A stretch of 7,471 bases of DNA from an uncultured Victivallales bacterium (GCA_903834675.1 CAILKC010000417.1:1-7471); one strand, 5' to 3'. Counted from the first letter of the stretch, positions 1 through 6,977 are shown. Notes: generated from the letters alone by a model not told the origin. Numbers and translations are program-made.

Positions 1-1398
1 ATCTGGCCGATGTTCGCTGCCAACCATCTGCGCTCTGCCCGTGAACACCTGGACTTCTATGATCGCACCTTCATGGACTACAAGCGCCAGACCGCGGCTC
101 AGGGCAAGATTGGCATCCGCGTCTGGGAGGGCGCCAGGCCCTTCAAGCCCGGCACCGTGTCGCCGCCCAAGACAGTGTCCGCCTTCGACCAGGCTGCCCT
201 CGACGCCGCCATCGCCAACCCCACCATGGAACAGGCCAAGTCCGGCTACAACGCGCGCAGCATGGCCCAGGTGGCGGAGTTGGTGCAGCTCATGTTCGAC
301 GACGTCGCCTTCACCGGTGATGCCGATTACCTGAAGACCGTAGCCGCACCCTGGCTGAAGGAAGCCGTCCTGTTCTACCTGAGCTACCTCAAGCTCGAAG
401 CCGACGGCCTCTACCACATGACCCCCGCCGATGCCCTGGAGATGTGGTGGGAGGTCAAGGACCCCATGACGGATATGTGCGCGGTCCGATACTGCTTCTG
501 GCAGGCGCTCAATCATGGCGCCGATTTCGGCTACGAGCCAGCGCTGTTGGCGACGCTCCGGGAGCGGCTAAGCAAGCTGGCGCCGCTGCCGACCGGGCGC
601 TGGAAGCGGCGTCCGGCGACCCAGGACGAGGTCCCGCCGGGGCGACCATCATACGTCGGCCAGATGGTCGGCGAGATCGAGCGCACCGAGGCGCAATATG
701 CCGCCGCCGGTGACTTCCTCGCCGACCGCTGCGTCTACAACGCCGAGCAGCCTGAGCTGTACGTCATCTACCCATTCGCGCTGGCCGACGCCAACTCCCC
801 AGCGGACGACTGCGAGCGCGCCGTGAACACCTTCAAGGCCAGGCAGAACCCGAACACCTACGGCTGGTCCCAAGACGGCATCCAGGCCGCCCGGCTGCGG
901 CTGCCCAACACCATCGACGTGATCATGGACCACGCCCGGCGCCATCAGCGCTACCCGTACGGTGGCTGGGTCAACGCGGCGGTGCCCTTGCGCGGCTCGA
1001 AGCTGAACCTGAGCGATGTGCCTTACTTCGATACCGCCGGCGTCAATCTGACCGCCCTGCAGGAAGCGCTGCTGCAGTCGCACGCGCTCAGCACCCCGGC
1101 CAAGACCGACCCGCTGGCTGGTGGCCCACTCGTACTCCTGCCGGCCGTGCGTCGGGACTGGGCCGGCCGCTTCCGCTTGCGCGCCCGCGGCGGCTTCCTG
1201 GTTACGGCCGTGTTCCAGCCCAACCGCGTCATCGCGCGCCTGACCATCGAATCCGAGCGGGGCGGGATGCTGACCCTCGCCAATCCGTTCCCGCAATGCC
1301 GCATCGCCTGCGCCGGCCAGGACGTCCTCACCAGCGCTGAGCGCCTGGTCACCCTGCCGACGAAGGTCGGCGGAACCTACGACGTCAGCGCGCCATGA
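1..1398 (+). CDS. GH95-like six-hairpin glycosidase, C-terminal part (5' truncated by window edge)
   Basis: The reading frame is open from base 1 (I-W-P before the first Met at 10), and that Met lies inside a conserved-looking stretch, so the gene almost certainly starts upstream. About 465 residues are visible. The helical part includes GLYHMTPADALEMWW (from about residue 136), NAEQPELYVIYPF (about 246) and GWSQDGIQAA (about 288), as expected for an (alpha/alpha)6 barrel. The end has the layout typical of GH95 alpha-L-fucosidase-type enzymes: LTALQEALLQSH (about 350), then GGPLVLLPAVRRDW (about 374), an RARGGF motif (about 394-399) and a short beta-sandwich tail. Family members hydrolyse terminal sugars, classically fucose, from glycans. 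Substrate and cellular location cannot be read here because the N-terminus, with any signal peptide, is missing. It converges with the AraC relic. I am confident of the superfamily and only moderately so of GH95 itself; a related uncharacterised six-hairpin family is the alternative. Confidence 0.72.
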   Translation: MWPMFAANHLRSAREHLDFYDRTFMDYKRQTAAQGKIGIRVWEGARPFKPGTVSPPKTVSAFDQAALDAAIANPTMEQAKSGYNARSMAQVAELVQLMFDDVAFTGDADYLKTVAAPWLKEAVLFYLSYLKLEADGLYHMTPADALEMWWEVKDPMTDMCAVRYCFWQALNHGADFGYEPALLATLRERLSKLAPLPTGRWKRRPATQDEVPPGRPSYVGQMVGEIERTEAQYAAAGDFLADRCVYNAEQPELYVIYPFALADANSPADDCERAVNTFKARQNPNTYGWSQDGIQAARLRLPNTIDVIMDHARRHQRYPYGGWVNAAVPLRGSKLNLSDVPYFDTAGVNLTALQEALLQSHALSTPAKTDPLAGGPLVLLPAVRRDWAGRFRLRARGGFLVTAVFQPNRVIARLTIESERGGMLTLANPFPQCRIACAGQDVLTSAERLVTLPTKVGGTYDVSAP

Positions 1399-1504
1399 GC
1401 TGATCGGCGCTTGACAGTCCGTGCGGAACGCCCGCCGGCTCGCATGTGCGTCAACCTGAGCCCCTTTTGAGCGTGCGGTGCCAGCTCGAAAGCGGCGTCC
1501 AGCC

Positions 1505-1528
1505 GCCTGTCTGCGTGTACGCACAGGC
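1505..1528. repeat. Imperfect inverted repeat
   Basis: GCCTGT pairs with ACAGGC and GCGT with ACGC, with a CT bulge on the left arm and a 2-nt centre. The core, TGCGTGTACGCA, reads as a palindrome-like operator more than as an RNA hairpin, because the loop is too short to fold well as written. It lies just upstream (plus strand) of the 1544-1566 stem-loop. Function unknown. Confidence 0.3.
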
Positions 1529-1543
1529 AGGCCGCAGTCCAAG

Positions 1544-1566
1544 GAGTCCCGTCCTTGCCGGGACTC
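1544..1566. terminator. Stem-loop between convergent genes, possible bidirectional terminator
   Basis: GAGTCCCG, a 7-nt loop TCCTTGC, then CGGGACTC form a perfect 8-bp stem. It lies 145 bp after the stop of the GH95-like gene and 75 bp after the stop of the minus-strand AraC relic, where a shared terminator would be expected. Neither side has a T-tract, so it is not a canonical intrinsic terminator. It could also be an RNA-stabilising hairpin. Confidence 0.35.
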
Positions 1567-1641
1567 GGTGCCATACCGCGCTGGCCGTGAGGCCGAGCTT
1601 TGGAGTGTCTGCGGCTTGACGCAGCTTTGTACCCCCGCGGC

Positions 1642-2245
1642 TTAGGTTGACGCCGCTGCGCCGGCTCGGGGACCTCTCCGTGCCCGTCTCGTGCGTCTGC
1701 GGTAGGCGCGCGGTGATGCACCTTCGGCGGCACGGAACACGCGCGAGAAGTGGAACGGGTTGGGAAGCCCGACAGCGTGGCCGACCGCCGCGACATTGAG
1801 CCGGGTTCGCTGCAAGAGTTCGCGTGCCCGGGCAATGCGCCATCGATTCAGGTGCTTCATTGGGCAAACACCGAGTTCCTGCCGGAATAGACGGGCGAAC
1901 TGGGCCTATGCGCCATCCATTCAGATCAGAGACGGTCCCGGTACTGGCGGGGGCAGGCCCCGGCGTGCCTGCTGCAGGCCTTCGAGAAGCACGTTAGCCG
2001 AAGTGCCCGTTGTTGACGATCAGCGCGCCGGGAACCGACGTCGCCCGCAGTGGACCGGCGGACACCTCAGCCGCGGACCCGCTGGTATGCAGGCCGAACT
2101 CGAGCAGGGGCTGCCCGCGGGTGGAGTTCGGGACCGTGTCCTCGGCAATGTAGGTGACCGGCACCGTGTCCAGCCCCTCGACCCAGGCCAGCGTCTGGCG
2201 GATGACTTCGCAGGTTTCAGACATGTTTCCGCGGTTTGCGTCCAT
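1642..2245 (-). pseudogene. AraC/XylS-family transcriptional regulator, internally deleted and frameshifted
   Basis: Two pieces of one AraC-type regulator remain. The first, 2245-1994, has an ATG with GGAG just upstream and encodes 83 residues. The segment PLLEFGLHTSGSAAEVS...VPGALIVNNG looks like the N-terminal cupin sensor, and it ends at TAA (1996-1994). The second, from about 1905 to 1642 in another frame, encodes AQFARLFRQELG...MKHLNRWRIARARELLQ and then VAAVGHAVGLPNPFHFSRVF and SPRAY, the classic second half of the AraC DNA-binding domain. Between them, the second frame reads ANVLLEGLQQARRGLPPP (a linker-like stretch) and then TGA (1923-1921) and TAG (1908-1906). The rest of the cupin and the first helix-turn-helix are absent, so about 80-110 residues of a usual 270-300 are lost. 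An intact version would have been a divergent sugar-responsive regulator. It is unlikely to make a working protein. Confidence 0.82.
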
Positions 2246-2379
2246 ATCGCTCCGGTTGCACCGTTCAGCGTTCTACGGTAGGCTAGATGGCGACGCGAAC
2301 AAGCTGACTCTTGAACGGATAGGGACATATCCTGACCGCGGCAGGAGCGTCGGCCACGACCCGGGAGAAGCGAGGAGCC
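2246..2379. promoter_or_regulatory. Divergent intergenic region between the araC relic and the mttB-like gene
   Basis: These 134 bp separate divergent starts, the usual place for an AraC-type operator and both promoters. A small inverted repeat, GGATA-6 nt-TATCC, lies at 2317-2332. A weak promoter-like pair for the plus strand, TTGCAC (2256-2261) and TAGGCT (2279-2284) with a 17-bp gap, is only a poor match. The mttB-like gene is preceded by GAGGAG at 2372-2377 (2 nt from ATG) and GGGAGA at 2363-2368, so the exact ribosome-binding site is ambiguous. The regulator that may have acted here is itself broken. Confidence 0.4.
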
Positions 2380-3840
2380 ATGTACCAGACCACACTGCTG
2401 CGCGACGAACACATCGAGCCGATTGCCGACGCTGCCTTTGGCATCCTGGAGCGGATCGGCATCCTCTGTGAGAACGATGAACTGTTGCGCGCGCTCGCCG
2501 CGGCCGGGGCGCGGGTCGACTACGCTACTCAGCGCGTGAAGTTCCCGCGGCGCATGGTGGAGGATTACGTCGCGAGCTTCCGGGCACAGTACGGCGGGCG
2601 GCTGTACGGGCAGAGTTTCAACGCCGACGGCCTGGTCTCCGAGGGTGCCGGGCAGGCGGGCGGCAGCGCCTTTACCCCGCCGGGGTTGCCGGGTCTGGGC
2701 ACAGACATTGCGCCCCTGTACTACGATTGGCCCTCCCGCACGCGGCGCAGCAGCAACACCCCCGACTTCATCGCCCTGCTCAAGCTCGGCGAGGTGCTCC
2801 AGGGAGGGACTGTGGGCCACTGCCTGACGCCTACGGACGTACCGCCCGTCATCGAGCCGCTGCATTCGGCCTGCATCATGGCGGAGTACGTCACCAACCC
2901 CGTCGGCGTCTACTGCTTCCGGGCCGACCAGCGGCCCTACCTGGAGGAGATGGCCGAGATTCTCGGGGTCGGCGAGCGCCTGTTGTGCTGGGGCGCGATC
3001 TGCTTCGCGCATCCCCTGCGCTTCGACCGCGAGCCGGCCGGGCGCTTTGTCCATATGGCCCGCGCGGGCGTTTCCATTGGTCTGACGGCCATGCCTGCCG
3101 CCGGAGTGTCCACGCCGATCACCCCGGAGGGCTTCATGGCCATGACTGCCGCCGAGCAGGTGGCAGGCTGGATCGCCGGCCGCGCGCTGAACCCGACCGT
3201 GCCCCTGGGCGGGTCCATGTGGGCGGGAACGGTCGACATGCGGACCGGCACGGTGAGCTACTCGGCCCCGGACGCCATGTACATGGCCTTCTGCAGTATC
3301 GAGTTCATCCGCCGCTGGACCGGGGTCAGTATTCCGCCGGGCAGCGGCGAGTACACCGACGCCAAGGAGCCCGGCCTGTTCGCCGTACTCGAGAAGATGT
3401 ACAAGGCGATGATGGTCGCCGCGTTCACCGGCCAGCACCCCGGGGTCGGCTCGGGCATGCTCGAGTGCGGCAAGACCATGTGCCCGGTGCAGTTGCTCCT
3501 CGAACGCGACTACCTTGGTTCGCTGGGCATTTTCGCCCGCAAGATCGACCCGACGCCCGATAACCTCGCCTTCGACACCATGCTCGACGTCGGCCTGGGC
3601 TTCGAGCGCAACTACTTCGAGAGCCAGCACACCTTGAAGGGCTTCCGCGGCAACGTCTGGCTGCCGCATCTCATGGCCCGCGACGGCTGGCGTGGCGGCG
3701 CCCAGGATGAGGCGTTGCTTGCCAAGGCCCAGAACCAGATCGACGAGCTGGTGGCACAGTACCGCAAGCCGGAGGGCCGCGAGGACAAGCTGGCGAAAAT
3801 GCGCGCGGTGGTCGAGCGCGCCCGGCGGGAACTGGCGTGA
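2380..3840 (+). CDS. MttB-family (trimethylamine/betaine-type) methyltransferase, non-pyrrolysine
   Basis: The 486-residue product aligns by eye with the trimethylamine methyltransferase family along its length: an N-terminal helical segment (IADAAFGILERIGI), MPAAGVSTPITPEG at about 238-251 in the barrel, TDAKEPGLFAVLEK at 326-339, and HTLKGFRGNVWLP at about 417-429 near the end. Length is close to MttB and MtgB (roughly 470-495). Characterised members transfer a methyl group from a quaternary or tertiary amine to a corrinoid protein in the cytoplasm. In archaeal MttB a pyrrolysine encoded by UAG lies near the 326-339 segment. Here that segment has ordinary residues (F334 near the position) and there is no in-frame TAG, as in the glycine-betaine MtgB branch. 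No corrinoid protein gene is visible in the window, so the methyl acceptor and substrate are unknown. The gene ends in GCGTGAGG, overlapping the start of the next, decayed frame. Confidence 0.9.
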   Translation: MYQTTLLRDEHIEPIADAAFGILERIGILCENDELLRALAAAGARVDYATQRVKFPRRMVEDYVASFRAQYGGRLYGQSFNADGLVSEGAGQAGGSAFTPPGLPGLGTDIAPLYYDWPSRTRRSSNTPDFIALLKLGEVLQGGTVGHCLTPTDVPPVIEPLHSACIMAEYVTNPVGVYCFRADQRPYLEEMAEILGVGERLLCWGAICFAHPLRFDREPAGRFVHMARAGVSIGLTAMPAAGVSTPITPEGFMAMTAAEQVAGWIAGRALNPTVPLGGSMWAGTVDMRTGTVSYSAPDAMYMAFCSIEFIRRWTGVSIPPGSGEYTDAKEPGLFAVLEKMYKAMMVAAFTGQHPGVGSGMLECGKTMCPVQLLLERDYLGSLGIFARKIDPTPDNLAFDTMLDVGLGFERNYFESQHTLKGFRGNVWLPHLMARDGWRGGAQDEALLAKAQNQIDELVAQYRKPEGREDKLAKMRAVVERARRELA

Positions 3841-4057
3841 GGAAGGCTTTCGCCCAGTACTCCGGGACGGCCGACGCGGTGTCCATCAACGCGGCCGGGT
3901 CAGGGCTGGACATGGCGGTGAGGTCGAGCTGCCGGTCTCCGAGGAGATCGCCGCCCGGCTGTTTTGTCCGACGCTGCATCCGAGCATGACCGACGAGCAG
4001 AACGAGTTCGTCGCCGCGGCCCTGATCGAGACGGTAGCGGAAGTGTGCAGGCTGTGA
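3837..4057 (+). pseudogene. DegT/DnrJ/EryC1/StrS aminotransferase relic (ends joined, middle lost)
   Basis: Two short segments of a PLP-dependent sugar aminotransferase can be read. From 3837 (GTG overlapping the mttB-like stop) one frame gives KAFAQYSGTADAVSINAAGS then GLDMA, which matches the early 'F-A-x-Y-x-G-x-x-x-A-V...SGT-A-LHLA' region near residues 35-65 of the family. At about 3915-3925 the homology jumps to another frame giving GEVELPVSEEIAARLF then CPTLHPSMTDEQNEFV and a stop at 4055-4057. That is the typical C-terminal 'LPVSE-IA-R-L-LP-HP-LT--Q---V' region. The first frame itself stops at 3987-3989. Roughly 280 of the usual 370-400 residues are gone, including the PLP-binding lysine, and the first 30 or so are also absent. 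Intact members make amino sugars from keto sugars. This copy cannot be functional. Confidence 0.82.
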
Positions 4058-4200
4058 CGGATGCTGGTACTGGCGCGCACCGGCGGCGCCGAGCGCCTGG
4101 AGGCAGGGCCGGTTGACGCCGCACCGCCGTGATCCCTGCTCGGAGGCCGATCCAGACACTCCAGGAGACGCAGAGCCCTTCCCCCAATAGGAGCGCACGC
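4058..4200. other. Intergenic gap upstream of the deacetylase gene
   Basis: These 143 bp contain no recognisable gene. TTGACG at 4113-4118 has no partner -10 box. A weak GGCGC/GCGCC inverted repeat lies at 4072-4090. An in-frame GTG at 4129 would extend the deacetylase by 24 residues, but that stretch is low in family-like sequence and has no good ribosome-binding site. Confidence 0.5.
4189..4193 (+). promoter_or_regulatory. Ribosome-binding site fixing the deacetylase start at 4201
   Basis: AGGAG with a 7-nt gap to ATG at 4201. This favours 4201 over the upstream GTG at 4129, and the resulting protein begins directly with the first beta strand of the NodB fold. Confidence 0.7.
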
Positions 4201-5601
4201 ATGGTCAGCCTGATCTTCTCGTTCGACACGGAGGACTTCGTGACCCCGGAGTCCGATGACGCGCTGCTGGGGCTCGCCCGGATTCTGACGCAGCACGGGC
4301 TGCGCGGCAGCTTCGCCCTGGTCGGCGACAAGGTGCGGGCCCTGCTGGCGCGCGGGCGCCGGGACGTGATCGACGCCTGCCGCGAGCACGACATCCAGTA
4401 CCACTCCAACAACCACATGTTCTGGCCGCAGACGTCGCTGGCCCTCAGCGCCCTGAACTGGGATGACGGGGTCGATCTGGTGGTCAGGACCGAGCGGCAT
4501 GGCCTGGAACTTGTCGAGGAGGTGATGGGCCGTCGGCCGGTGGCCTGGGCCCGGCCGGACGGCAACCAGGCGGTGCGCGAGATGTATGGGCTGCGGCTCC
4601 TGGGGCTGCGCGCCATGGCCGCCTGCAGCTACACTTTCCCCAGCGGCGCGCCGGTCTGGCTGGTGGACCAGCTCCTGCTCCCGTATAACTTCGCCTTTGA
4701 ACGGTACCTCAAGCCCGACGTCCCGGCCGCGACGCTGACGGCGGACCTCCTGGCCCTGGCCGCCAGGATCGACGACCTCGACGTGCCGCTGGTCTCCTTC
4801 TGCCACCCCACCATGCTGGCCACGGACACGTTCTACGACATGCACAACGTGAAGGTCCGGGGCGTCGTGCCGCCCAAAGCCGAGTGGCGGCCACCGCCGT
4901 TTGTCGGACCGGCGGAACTGCGCCGGCGCCTCGCCGTGTTCGCTGGCCTGGTCGAGTTCGTCGGCAGCCGCCGGGACATGGAGGTGATCACGATTTCCGA
5001 CTACCTGGCGCGTCACGAGGAGGGCCTGTGCTGGCTGTCCGCCGCCGAGGTGACCGCTCTGGCCCAGGCGATCCGCCGCGACTTCAGCTACCAGGAGCAC
5101 TCCGGCGGGTACCTCTCCGCGGCGGACGTCGCCGGCGTGCTCTCCCACGGTCTGACGCACTGGCGCGAGCACCATCGGCTCCCGGATCAGACGCCGGTCC
5201 GCCGCATTGTCGGGCCGCCCGAGCCGGCGTTGGCGCTGGCGGAGGCCCGATCGGCGACCGCAAACGAGCTGGCCACGGCTTGTCAGCAGATCGAATCGGA
5301 GATCGAGGCCCGCTGGCGGCTGCCCAGCGCCATCGCCGTGGGGCAACCGGCAGCGGCACCCGTGCCGCCCGCCACGTACCTCATGGCCATGGCCGATGCC
5401 GTGCTGCGGCTTGCCGCGGGTGAGCCCGATGCCGCCATCGAGCTGGCGCCACAGCCCGCACTGCCGCGCTGCAAGGACGAACTGCTCGCCAAGGTCCAAG
5501 TCGGCGCCTACGTCCTGCCGCAGGACTTCAACCTTGGAGCCATCCCCACGTACACCCATCTGCAGAGCTGGTCGCTGCGGCCGGCGGTGGAGGTGCGTTG
5601 A
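4201..5601 (+). CDS. NodB-like polysaccharide deacetylase with unassigned C-terminal extension
   Basis: The product is 466 residues. The first 280 or so form a carbohydrate esterase 4 (NodB) type domain: SFDTED at 7-12 (motif 1, catalytic and metal aspartates D9/D12), HSNNH at 68-72 (the H-S/T-x-x-H metal-binding motif), ARPDG at 117-121 (motif 3, RxPxG-like), and SFCHP at 199-203 with H202 as the likely catalytic histidine of motif 5. These enzymes remove N- or O-acetyl groups from glycans using a divalent metal. There is no signal peptide or membrane segment, so it is predicted to be cytoplasmic and may act on a soluble sugar or lipid-linked precursor. Residues about 280-466 have no family I recognise. 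They include two short alanine/leucine-rich segments (around 302-320 and 386-410) loosely resembling pseudomurein-binding-type repeats. The stop codon overlaps the start of the acyltransferase (TGATG), implying one transcript and coupled translation. Confidence 0.83.
   Translation: MVSLIFSFDTEDFVTPESDDALLGLARILTQHGLRGSFALVGDKVRALLARGRRDVIDACREHDIQYHSNNHMFWPQTSLALSALNWDDGVDLVVRTERHGLELVEEVMGRRPVAWARPDGNQAVREMYGLRLLGLRAMAACSYTFPSGAPVWLVDQLLLPYNFAFERYLKPDVPAATLTADLLALAARIDDLDVPLVSFCHPTMLATDTFYDMHNVKVRGVVPPKAEWRPPPFVGPAELRRRLAVFAGLVEFVGSRRDMEVITISDYLARHEEGLCWLSAAEVTALAQAIRRDFSYQEHSGGYLSAADVAGVLSHGLTHWREHHRLPDQTPVRRIVGPPEPALALAEARSATANELATACQQIESEIEARWRLPSAIAVGQPAAAPVPPATYLMAMADAVLRLAAGEPDAAIELAPQPALPRCKDELLAKVQVGAYVLPQDFNLGAIPTYTHLQSWSLRPAVEVR
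5589..5595 (+). promoter_or_regulatory. Strong ribosome-binding site for the acyltransferase
   Basis: GGAGGTG lies inside the end of the deacetylase gene, 5 nt before ATG 5601. It selects this ATG over the adjacent TTG at 5598 and supports translational coupling across the TGATG overlap. Confidence 0.75.
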
Positions 5602-6977
5602 TGAGCCGGTGCTGTAAGGACTTCGGGCAGGCCATGGCTGCGGCCGGTTTCAGTGGGCAGGTTGACTCGTTTTGTCCCGGCTGGGAGGAGAGCCAGGCGG
5701 CCAGACCGCCCGGCGAGGTGCCGTTCCTGCAGCCCGGGTTTCTGCGTTGGAGCGGCGCGCAGTGCGGCCTGTCGGCGGTCGTGGCGGACGCCATCCTTGC
5801 CGCGGCCGCGTGCGTCCGGGCCAATCCAGGTCTGAGCGCCCTGGCCTGGTACTGCCACGAACACCTGTTCCGCGCCTGCGACTCCGGCGTGGCAGTCTCG
5901 GGCTGGCCGGTGCCTGCGGCGGCCATGGGACCGCACGCCGGGCTGTTCTACGCTATCGTTCTGTTGTCAGGGACCCCGCAGCGCCAGGAGATCCACCGCC
6001 GACTGGGGATCCCGGGGGAGATTGTCCGGGACTCGGTGTCTGATCTGGAGGTCTGCATCCGTACCGAGCCGGTGCGCGAACTCGACGGCCGGTTTGGCAT
6101 CTCGGGGGCGATCCTGGGATGGCTGCTGCTCACCTGGCGGGGACAGCTCTACCGCCTGGGCCGGCTGCAGTTCCTCCCGGACCGGTTCCATGGCCGACTC
6201 CGCGCCTTTCGTCACGTCCGCATCGGCGCCGTGATCGCCCTGGCCGAGGACGGCTGCCAGTTCCGACGAGAAGGGCAGTTCGACGGCGCGGGCGGCATCA
6301 CGGACCCGGTGGGCGCCTGGACCGCAACTCTGGCGGAGTCCGCCAAGCAGCTCCTTGGCTTCCCGATCTCGCCGCGGGGGCAGGCGGTACGGCACCGGGT
6401 GCGGCTCATGAAGGCAGAGTGGCGGCAGATGCTGGTCCCGGGCGATCCGGTGCTGGGCATCCACATGGCCGCCGGGGCGCCGCTGACCCCGGAGGCCTGC
6501 GCTGCCTCGGTGCGGAGTGCTCTGCAGTTCTTCCCCACGTACTTCCCAGCCACGCCGTTCGTCGGTTTCGACTGTGTCTCCTGGCTGCTCGATCCGCAGT
6601 TGCCCGCGCTTCTGTCGGCGACCTCCAACCTGGTCCGGTTCCAGCAGGAGGTCTACGTCTTCCCGTACCCCGGGGGCAGCGGCGAGATGCCCTGGCAGAT
6701 GCAGGCCAAGCCGGACCCGCTCACGGGCCAGGTACCGCCGCTGACGAGTATGCAGCGGGCTTCCCAGGCCCACGCCGAGAGGGGTGGCCGCTTCCTCATC
6801 GGCGGCGGTTTCCTGCTCCGGGAGGACGCCGCCCGCTGGGGTGAAAGCGTGTACCTCAGCCAGCGGCTGCCCTGGCGTTGGCTGACTCCTGAAGTGGCGC
6901 CTGCGCCCAGGGAACACAGGTCGGGCAACCCGGCGAAGAGCAGCCGCACGAAGGTCAGCCCCCCGGCAGGAACGTGA
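5601..6977 (+). CDS. GNAT-like acyltransferase with NAT_N / GNAT_C arrangement (DUF5596-like)
   Basis: The product is 458 residues. After an N-terminal helical region it shows LGIPGEIVRDSVSDLEVCIR (135-154) and GWLLLTWRGQLYRLGRLQF (173-191), both characteristic of the NAT_N domain. LGIHMAAGAPLTPEAC (285-300), FDCVSWLLDPQLPALL (323-338) and SNLVRFQQEVYVF (342-354) then match the GNAT_C-like half. Known members are annotated as acyltransferase-domain proteins with no experimentally defined substrate that I can name. No signal peptide is seen, so it is probably cytoplasmic. The last 30 or so residues are proline-rich and basic and look like a disordered tail. Immediate coupling to a polysaccharide deacetylase suggests, as inference, that it acylates an amino or hydroxyl group of the same sugar. 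A stand-alone role in acylating a small molecule cannot be excluded. Confidence 0.75.
   Translation: MSRCCKDFGQAMAAAGFSGQVDSFCPGWEESQAARPPGEVPFLQPGFLRWSGAQCGLSAVVADAILAAAACVRANPGLSALAWYCHEHLFRACDSGVAVSGWPVPAAAMGPHAGLFYAIVLLSGTPQRQEIHRRLGIPGEIVRDSVSDLEVCIRTEPVRELDGRFGISGAILGWLLLTWRGQLYRLGRLQFLPDRFHGRLRAFRHVRIGAVIALAEDGCQFRREGQFDGAGGITDPVGAWTATLAESAKQLLGFPISPRGQAVRHRVRLMKAEWRQMLVPGDPVLGIHMAAGAPLTPEACAASVRSALQFFPTYFPATPFVGFDCVSWLLDPQLPALLSATSNLVRFQQEVYVFPYPGGSGEMPWQMQAKPDPLTGQVPPLTSMQRASQAHAERGGRFLIGGGFLLREDAARWGESVYLSQRLPWRWLTPEVAPAPREHRSGNPAKSSRTKVSPPAGT

Larger units (their letters stand above)
1399..1641. other. Intergenic region between convergent genes
   Basis: No convincing gene is present on either strand. 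The short minus-strand open frames here are in other frames than the AraC relic, resemble nothing I know and lack good ribosome-binding sites. The region holds two inverted repeats (1505-1528 and 1544-1566). A perfect TTGACA lies at 1411-1416, but no -10-like hexamer follows at the right distance, so I do not call a promoter. Confidence 0.6.

Noticed and set aside
1411..1439. Promoter based on a perfect TTGACA at 1411-1416
   Set aside because: At 16-18 bp spacing the downstream hexamers are GC-rich and unlike TATAAT, and no plus-strand gene follows.
649..1542. Open frame of 297 codons on the minus strand opposite the GH95-like gene
   Set aside because: It is an antisense shadow of the glycosidase frame; its product resembles nothing and runs across the intergenic hairpins.
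2020..3669. Long open frame (549 codons) on the minus strand opposite the methyltransferase gene
   Set aside because: Its translation is compositionally odd (rich in Arg, Gly, Ala, His) with no family resemblance, while the plus strand encodes a clear MttB-family protein over the same bases. Long antisense frames are common in GC-rich DNA.
2380..3840. Pyrrolysine-dependent MttB
   Set aside because: There is no in-frame TAG codon, the frame ends in TGA, and the segment where pyrrolysine would lie has ordinary residues.
4129..4200. GTG start at 4129 for the deacetylase
   Set aside because: The 24 added residues do not resemble a signal peptide or the NodB fold, and ATG 4201 has a well-placed AGGAG.
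3886..5559. Long open frame (557 codons) on the minus strand opposite the deacetylase gene
   Set aside because: It covers the same bases as a well-supported deacetylase with catalytic motifs, starts without a good ribosome-binding site and has no recognisable domain.
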